A stretch of DNA of 64,000 nt from NCBI RefSeq assembly GCF_010093815.1, contig NW_022985552.1:1703827-1767826 (forward strand). The letters are read 5' to 3'. The first letter of the stretch is position 1. Every line of letters begins with the position of its first letter. The notes under the pieces are model-generated. The model did no database searches and had not been told where the DNA came from. It saw only the letters and a program-made list of their open reading frames with translations. Below are positions 58,373 through 64,000 of the stretch, one piece after another. Made by a program: the position numbers and the translations under genes. The DNA is from Pseudovirgaria hyperparasitica. Taxonomy: Eukaryota; Ascomycota; Dothideomycetes; Acrospermales; Acrospermaceae.

Positions 58373-58851
58373 CGTCTAGCTACGGTTGCTTGTCTATAAG
58401 CGGTGAATTTTTAATTATCATGTGCCCCCATTCCAAACAAGCCAGTATACTCCCAAGGCTTGACCCCTTAGGAAAGCCTGCCTCAGGCACGTTCTACCCT
58501 GTTCGCTGTCTCTGCATGATCCCCCCTCAAATCTCAAACAGTCCCGGGCCGGCCCTTCATTGCATGCCGCCGCTGAAACCGCATCCATGCTGACACACTG
58601 GTCATTCTAATTCCAAGATTCTATATATAGTCCTTTTTTGCTTTTCCGGCTCCCACAACAACCAAGTCCCCTCAGAGCTGCAAGCACCCCCGGACCCCTA
58701 TCCTCAACCAGGGTTGTAGTCTTGCTAGGGTGTCGACTAGGGTGGCTACCGGGGCGAGCGAGACATCGGACCGGGCCCACCTACCCCTGGACATTTCTAC
58801 GATGAGGCGTGCGGGGGGCCCTGCTGCATCAGCTGATACGAACGCAATGTA

Positions 58852-58869
58852 TGTGTGTGTGTGTGTGTG
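58852..58869. repeat. (GT)n microsatellite
   Basis: Nine TG/GT units followed by GGGTGTGGGTGG. A simple repeat. Confidence 0.75.
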
Positions 58870-60090
58870 GGTGTGGGTGGAGCATGAGCGATGAGCAGGG
58901 GGGAGGTTAGCTAGCTTGCTGGCTGGGGGTTAGAACCGGGGGTGGCCTGACCTTCGACGGCATGGCGAAACCAAGCTTTAGGGCTCGACACGAGCGCACT
59001 CTGTGTTGGGGTTTGGATCTGAGGCTCGTGTGATATTTCAATTACCCGATTGAGCAATTGTGCACAGACAGACGTGAGTGTGGTTTTTTTTGGGGGGAGG
59101 TGGGGGAGAGTGGCGTGTGAAAGCCGGTTTGTTTTGCAATTGCCTATCCGGGGAATTGTCTCTGGGGTTTTTGGTGTTTGCCTGCGGCGAGGTTGACGGC
59201 GAGGATCGTATTGTTCACATCGTGGTGGGGTTGGGTATGGGATTGCTGAGTGTTGGCTGAGCATGCTCTGGACGACATCCTGCGTGGAGGTCTGGTGGTA
59301 GTACGCCATATATGGGACGGTTTCTAGACGCCGCATGAACGCCAGGTCGGCCAAGGTCTCTTTTCAACCATAGCGAGGCAATAATGGTAGTCCGGGAGGG
59401 GTTATGTAGCGCATTCTATCGGAATATAGATCTCGAGATAATAATAGACTCGATACTTCACATTCCTTATACAAAAATACTTGATGGCCAAATATGGTTA
59501 AACGTTGACTCGAGTAGTTTCAGGGCTAGCAATTGATTGAAATTGTTCTGAAGACTATCCACTCTTGTGGATATTCTAGATGCTAAGACTCTGCGTACTA
59601 CATAAGTCAATAGTCCAGTATATAAAGGAGGAACTGTTCAACATCTCCCTCCTCCGTATCTTGAATCACTTCAACCTACAAACAGGTCACCTACTCTAAT
59701 GCGGATAATGACGCGGGCACTTTAGTTGGATAGCATGTCCATTAGATACATGAAGTAAACCGAAACAATGGTCTATATGATAGACGAAGGGTGTTGTTGT
59801 TGTCATGACGATATCCTCCGCTCAATACCCAACTTGAAGTGCTTCGTCCTGCGTCCACCTAAGCACATCGCTGAGCGCTAGACTTCATTAAAGAGCCTAT
59901 TTATGTTTCTCATCTTATCCATACCTTACTCCACACTCCTAAGCAAAGGAGGAAGCCATGAACAAACATACAAACCCACACCGACCGAGTAGTCAAATTC
60001 GACCATCTCGACTCTCGCATAGTGTTGTATATTACTATAAGTAGGCTAAACACTATATCAAAATGTAAAAAATTCAGGTTATGGTATAGT

Positions 60091-60165
60091 AGTATAGTAG
60101 TATATAGTATAGTAGTATATAGTATAGTAGTATATAGTATAGTAGTATGTAGTATAGTAGTATGT
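60091..60165. repeat. Five tandem copies of a 15-bp AT-rich unit
   Basis: Unit AGTATAGTAGTATAT, copies at 60091, 60106, 60121, 60136 and 60151. The last two share an A-to-G change (TATGT), so the array grew in steps. Partial copies flank both sides (60084-60090, 60166-60169). Confidence 0.85.
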
Positions 60166-61256
60166 AGTAAATCATATACAAAATTACATCTTATCTTAGA
60201 GAAGCCTAACAGTCTAAACATACTAGTCTATAGATGAATATGACCGCAACTAAGTGACGAATAAGATATAAGAGAATATAAGAGAATATAAGAGATAACA
60301 TAATAACGCAAGAAAGAGGAAATAAGGTTCGAATTAGACCTAAGACTACCATTAGAAGCTAGATAAAGACATTCCTACCATTCTTGTTCTGATCATCGTT
60401 ATCCAACTCGCAGCCTTCTAGTAAATAGTAGTATGAACAGAACTACCTGATTCTCGAAATCGAATATCGCGGCATATTACACGACACCCTCCTCTCCCCC
60501 GTAGCACAGTAGCTAGAAGTCAAGATCGGGTATGCGTTCAGGCCAGGTCTGACTACATGACCGCATACGAGCACATAAATACATGGACAAACATGCCTCT
60601 TTGTGAGTCTTCTTAGATAAGATCAGTCATAAACGCTCTTTAGACGCCGAGTAGGCTTTAGGAGGTAGTTTGGAGTGGGCACCAGGTAGTGGTGTATATA
60701 TCAGCCTCAACTTGACCGCAAAGGCACACGCAGTGATTGCACTCCGAGCTGAAATACAGGGTGCATAGGTCGTATGATACGCGATGCGACAGGGCGATGT
60801 CAATGGGAGCGATTACGACCACTGTAGGACCATCATACGGTACACAGGCAGCTATTGGCTAGTCTGCAGTCATCATACCGGATTGAGTGTTTCCTATAGA
60901 CTCGAAATTGCGGAGAAGAAGTGGGGAGATTCAACGTCCATTTCTGGCGGATTTATGTATGGCTAACTGTGAGGTGTGGGTATGTATAGGCCTGTCTCTG
61001 TTCCAATTTTTTTCTTCTTCACCTTCCCGCCCTATATTACCAAGTCGAAGGGGGCTGATCCGCTCAAACACATTACTTCCTTGCTTTCCCTGGTTCCTTC
61101 ACGTCAAGTACGTACTCCATGCCAAGGAAGATGTGCAGGGGTATATGATCCAGTGAGAGACCTGCTGACTCCATATGCGAATGCAAATGCCGACCTAACT
61201 AATATAACCAATATGATATCCAAAGACTGGCGCCGTGCGTACTGCTCTTTACAACA

Positions 61257-62189
61257 TTACTCCTTCGGGACTGGCGAGTTACTACTGCCACTGCCCTGGC
61301 TCCCGCTCATGCGAAAAACCTTCTTCACGCTCTCGACACCCTTCCGCACGTGTGGATGTGCATTCAGAAAGGGCTCGTCGCTTCTCATTCTTCCGAGGCC
61401 GCCCAGCATCTGGCCTATACTGCTTTTCCGCCGGCCCGCGAGAGGGTCCGGTGGCGCCGGGCGGGGCGGCCATTCGCCGTGCTCCTTCCAGCCTTGCACG
61501 AGTGCCTTGGTCATGTCGGAGAGGTTTATGGGCACCGAGGGTGTCCTCGCGCTCAGCACGACTTTGTTATAGATATCTGGGTATACCTTCTCGCCTATGG
61601 AGATGCGGATGGCGTTCTGGGCAAGCAGGCGTGGCGCCACCGGGACAAGGATTTCCTGTGCGTGCGGATCTGAACATGTAGAGTGGGAATCGGCAAAGTA
61701 GTGCGAGGTGACTTCGGTGCCGGAGTCTGCGGGTGACTTTGAGCTCTCGGCCTGCGACGCTTTCCTCTCACCGCCATTGACGCGTGATTGCAGCTTTTTT
61801 GCCTTGGAGATGCGTGATCTCGCTGCTGCTGCGCCCGTCCATTGGTCTCGCCGCGCTTCAAAAACTGCCAGGCCCTCGTTCCAGCTCATCTCCTCCTCCA
61901 GGTCCTTTCGCCGCTTCCGCATCTTCTCTTCCTTGTTTGCCGCGACGACGAGCCCTACGCTGTCTGGGGAGTCGAATTTATATGCTTCGCCCGAACTCTT
62001 CTTCTGTAGGCTTGTCTCGGATTCAGACTCTGAAGGTGTGCCGTAGAAACGCTCGCGGAATTCCGATACGCCCTTGAGCTCGTCGTCGGAGCGCTTCGGC
62101 CTCGGTGGGTTCGGCCATACCCAGTCGTTCCGGACGTTGTCCTGATAGAAACGACGAGCCTGCCGGGCAGCGCTCTGGTTTGTGTCCAT
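61257..62189 (-). CDS. DUF4050 / Gag1-like clamp domain protein (310 aa)
   Basis: Fungal family of poorly known role. Start chosen at the ATG giving MDTNQSAARQARRFYQDN; the open frame upstream has no better ATG. The core is SWNEGLAVFEARRDQWTGAA, a basic linker (SRISKAKKLQ), then LVPVAPRLLAQNAIRISIGE, YPDIYNKVVLSARTPSVPIN and DMTKALVQGWKEHGEWPP, which together form the DUF4050 signature split by a Ser-rich insert. A basic Ser/Gly-rich C-terminus follows (GGLGRM...VKKVFRMSGSQGSGSS). No membrane span or signal. Cytosolic location is inferred. Confidence 0.85.
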   Translation of the reverse strand: MDTNQSAARQARRFYQDNVRNDWVWPNPPRPKRSDDELKGVSEFRERFYGTPSESESETSLQKKSSGEAYKFDSPDSVGLVVAANKEEKMRKRRKDLEEEMSWNEGLAVFEARRDQWTGAAAARSRISKAKKLQSRVNGGERKASQAESSKSPADSGTEVTSHYFADSHSTCSDPHAQEILVPVAPRLLAQNAIRISIGEKVYPDIYNKVVLSARTPSVPINLSDMTKALVQGWKEHGEWPPRPAPPDPLAGRRKSSIGQMLGGLGRMRSDEPFLNAHPHVRKGVESVKKVFRMSGSQGSGSSNSPVPKE

Positions 62190-62757
62190 TGGGAAACGGC
62201 TGAGGAACGACTGTGAAAGAAATCGTATAGTATGGCCAGCGAAGTGAGCGAGTGGAGAGTGAAGAGTGGTGGGCGTGCACAATTGCAGCGTGTAGACGGC
62301 GTGCTTGGAAGCTGGTAGTGGTGACGGTGCACGGGCTAAAGTGTGGGGGGAGTATGGGCCAAGGTTCAAGGGAGGTCCGGAAGCCGGTGGTCTAGCCTTG
62401 TCTTGCAAAGACTGAGGCTGGGCCCTAGCTCCAACGCCGGTGAAGCTGTCGCGTGTCGCGTTCGTGCGGTGAATGTTGATGCCAGAGCATTATTTAGAGG
62501 TGGCAGAAGGGTGGTGTGAGAAAGTGTGTATATTAGTAATGCAGTTAAAACCTGAGCAAAAGTGTAACTAGCGGTCGTCGTCTTTCGGGCCTACGAGACG
62601 GTCACAACCCCATAATAAGCAATAATAAGCCACGATATAATTATGATGGTTCGAGGGCCGGATGATCCAGCAAGGCGTCTCAGGCAACAAGGCAGCTAGG
62701 CAGCCAGGCAGGTAATGGGCTGACACCAGATCAATTATCTTGCCGCCCGTCTAAAGT
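62190..62757. other. Intergenic region, DUF4050 promoter / PLD 3' end
   Basis: 568 bp; contains the DUF4050 leader and a GGCAG/AGGCAGC-rich stretch near 62680-62715. No coding signal. Confidence 0.45.
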
Positions 62758-64000
62758 CTACGTATAGATACTCTCCGTAATATTGTTGACCTGCAAGCCC
62801 TTTTCCGCCATCTCTGCATTCTCCAGGAATGTCAGAGGCATCCACACCAGGTGGCCTCGGATCTTGTCCAGCTCGGTCCTGATCTGCTCGACGCTCTTGT
62901 CCTTGCCGAAGATATGGCCTTGTTTCTGCGCACCGGGAGGCAGGAACTTGGCATAGTCATCAAAGGACTTGATGGCGTCGTCCGGATCTGCGTGGAACAA
63001 GTCTCGGAACACTTCTGTATTTGTCGTGGCTTGACTAGTCCACATGTTCCACACATCGTCTGAGAGAGGGTCGGCGACAAAGTCCCAGTCTTCACCCTCC
63101 TCATAGCGGTTGGGTGAGTGCGTAGGTGGCTCGGCGTTTGGGTCGTCTTTGGCGTCAAGGGGAAGGTTGGGAAGCAGTCCAAGGTGCTCCATCCATAGTG
63201 TCCGGCGAAGTGTTGCAGCGTGGTGACCAGCCTGATACGACCGACCGTCCATTTTTGACTCCAAAACCTTCGTGTCGGTCATGACAATCGACAGTTCGGA
63301 GTCGTGGTAGCCGAGCTGTGACCGATCGTTGATGTTTGAGCTCCCGCAAACAGCAATCTTGTCATCGACGATGAGAAGCTTCGCGTGGATGTAGAGCTCC
63401 TCTTGCACGTAGTTGTCGATTTCTTGCTGAGAAGACTGCTCACTCCATCCCAGCTCGCTGACCTTCTTCTCTCCCTTAAGCGCACTCTTTGCGATACTGT
63501 CTTTGGACTCTGGTCCTTCCGCCTCCCCGCTAATACCGGCATGTTCACGCGCTGCTTCAAAGCGGCGTTTCTTATCGATCGTAGCCTCTTTAGCCGCATC
63601 GTTTGCATCGTCCGAGTCATAGCCGCCCTCACTTTCGCTCGATGAGTCTCCCGCTGCGCCTGAAACTCCAGTGCCCATGATCTCCTGCGCCTCGGCGCGC
63701 TGGACGTCTTGATACTTGACCCCGGACTTCTCCTCTTGTACCTTCATAGCTGGGGTAAAGTTCAGGCGATCATAGGAGCGGAGATTGAATACATAGACGT
63801 GTTCTGTAGTCATCAGTATTGATCTTTACGCTACCATATAGTAGCACTCACGAGTGGGATCAACGCCCTGCGCCTTGATTTGTTCCATGATACTGTTTTT
63901 GCCGCGATTGATAGACTTGTATTGATAGTCCATGATCGCGCGTGTTCCCATTGCAGCGTCATCTCTGAGGTCGCCAGCAAAACCAGGAATGGCAGGAATG
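62758..64000 (-). CDS. Phospholipase D, C-terminal part (runs off the right edge)
   Basis: Hydrolyses phosphatidylcholine to phosphatidic acid at membranes; fungal SPO14/PLD1 type. Exons in the window: 64000-63852 and 63803-62758, with a GTGAGT/CAG intron between. Visible order: FAGDLRDDAAMGTRAIMDYQ and INRGKNSIMEQIKAQGVDPT before the intron; VYVFNLRSYDRLN; a charged insert rich in Ser/Asp/Glu (about 110 residues), usual in fungal members; then the second catalytic HKD motif, IHAKLLIVDDKIAVCGSSNI with NDRS; and the typical end HLVWMPLTFLENAEMAEKGL. The first HKD motif and any PX/PH domains lie outside the window. Confidence 0.93.

Larger units (their letters stand above)
58373..61256. other. 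Long gene-poor, AT-rich region with simple repeats
   Basis: 2.9 kb between the MFS 3' end and the 3' end of the DUF4050 gene. 58640-59350 is GC/GT-rich with a (GT)9 run; a 147-codon frame on the minus strand there starts at TTG and looks compositional. 59400-60480 is strongly AT-rich, holds the 15-bp array and short AGAGAATATA repeats (60271-60290), and resembles decayed repeat DNA. No transposon coding remnant was recognised. Confidence 0.45.

Noticed and set aside
58911-59354. 147-codon minus-strand frame in the gene-poor region
   Set aside because: Starts at TTG, is Pro/Thr/Arg-rich and follows GT/GG-rich simple sequence; no recognisable domain.
58373-61256. Hidden transposon in the AT-rich stretch
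   Set aside because: No terminal repeats, target duplications or transposase/reverse-transcriptase motifs could be recognised by eye; decayed repeat remains only a possibility.

Overview
This is nuclear chromosomal DNA from a filamentous ascomycete (Pezizomycotina). The signs are: genes split by many 44-65 nt introns with GTATGT/GTAAGT-type donors and CAG/TAG/AAG acceptors; a class VI chitin synthase; a fungal Zn2Cys6 regulator; a fungal Smy2-type GYF protein; an O-GlcNAc-transferase-like GT41 protein; and a UvsD/Rad26-type checkpoint protein. Dothideomycetes or a nearby class is my guess and is not proved by the sequence. I see no plasmid, CRISPR array, rRNA or convincing tRNA, and no recognisable intact transposon.

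Layout. 1-9 kb: the 5' two thirds of UPF2/NMD2 (minus), a class VI chitin synthase (plus) and the ER-Golgi SNARE BOS1 (minus). 9-17 kb: a secreted M28 metallopeptidase, a 66-residue small ORF with a good promoter, a Myb/SANT-like protein and a Gly-rich/acidic orphan. 17-27.5 kb: a 1590-residue GYF-domain protein and the GPI inositol deacylase BST1. 28-34.3 kb: a major-royal-jelly/yellow-like secreted protein, the ATRIP homologue RAD26/UVSD, and CDP-DAG synthase CDS1 divergent from it. 35-43 kb (the most accessory-looking part): an orphan protein with about seven membrane spans, a cytochrome P450, a 70-residue stress-type small protein and a C6 transcription factor. 43-53.5 kb: SEC62 and ribosomal protein uL11 (RPL12) sharing a divergent promoter, then a 1636-residue TPR/GT41 protein. 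55-64 kb: a glutathione S-transferase and an MFS drug transporter arranged head to head, an AT-rich gene-free stretch with a 15-bp tandem array, a DUF4050 (Gag1-like clamp) protein and the 3' part of a phospholipase D.

How the genes relate. Most are conserved housekeeping genes that are not functionally linked. A secretory/membrane theme recurs (BOS1, SEC62, BST1, CDS1, chitin synthase, PLD), but these genes do not form a cluster. The two places that could be small functional neighbourhoods are P450 - small stress protein - C6 regulator (37-43 kb) and GST - MFS exporter (55-58 kb), a detoxification-like pair.

Gene models were assembled by eye from reading frames, splice signals and protein-family knowledge. 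Every multi-exon model given keeps frame: exon lengths sum to a multiple of three, or to the expected phase at a window edge. No clear new defence-type or mobile system was found. The best leads are the two small promoter-supported proteins, the seven-span orphan, the royal-jelly-like gene with its awkward splice junction, and several introns whose retention would leave the frame open.
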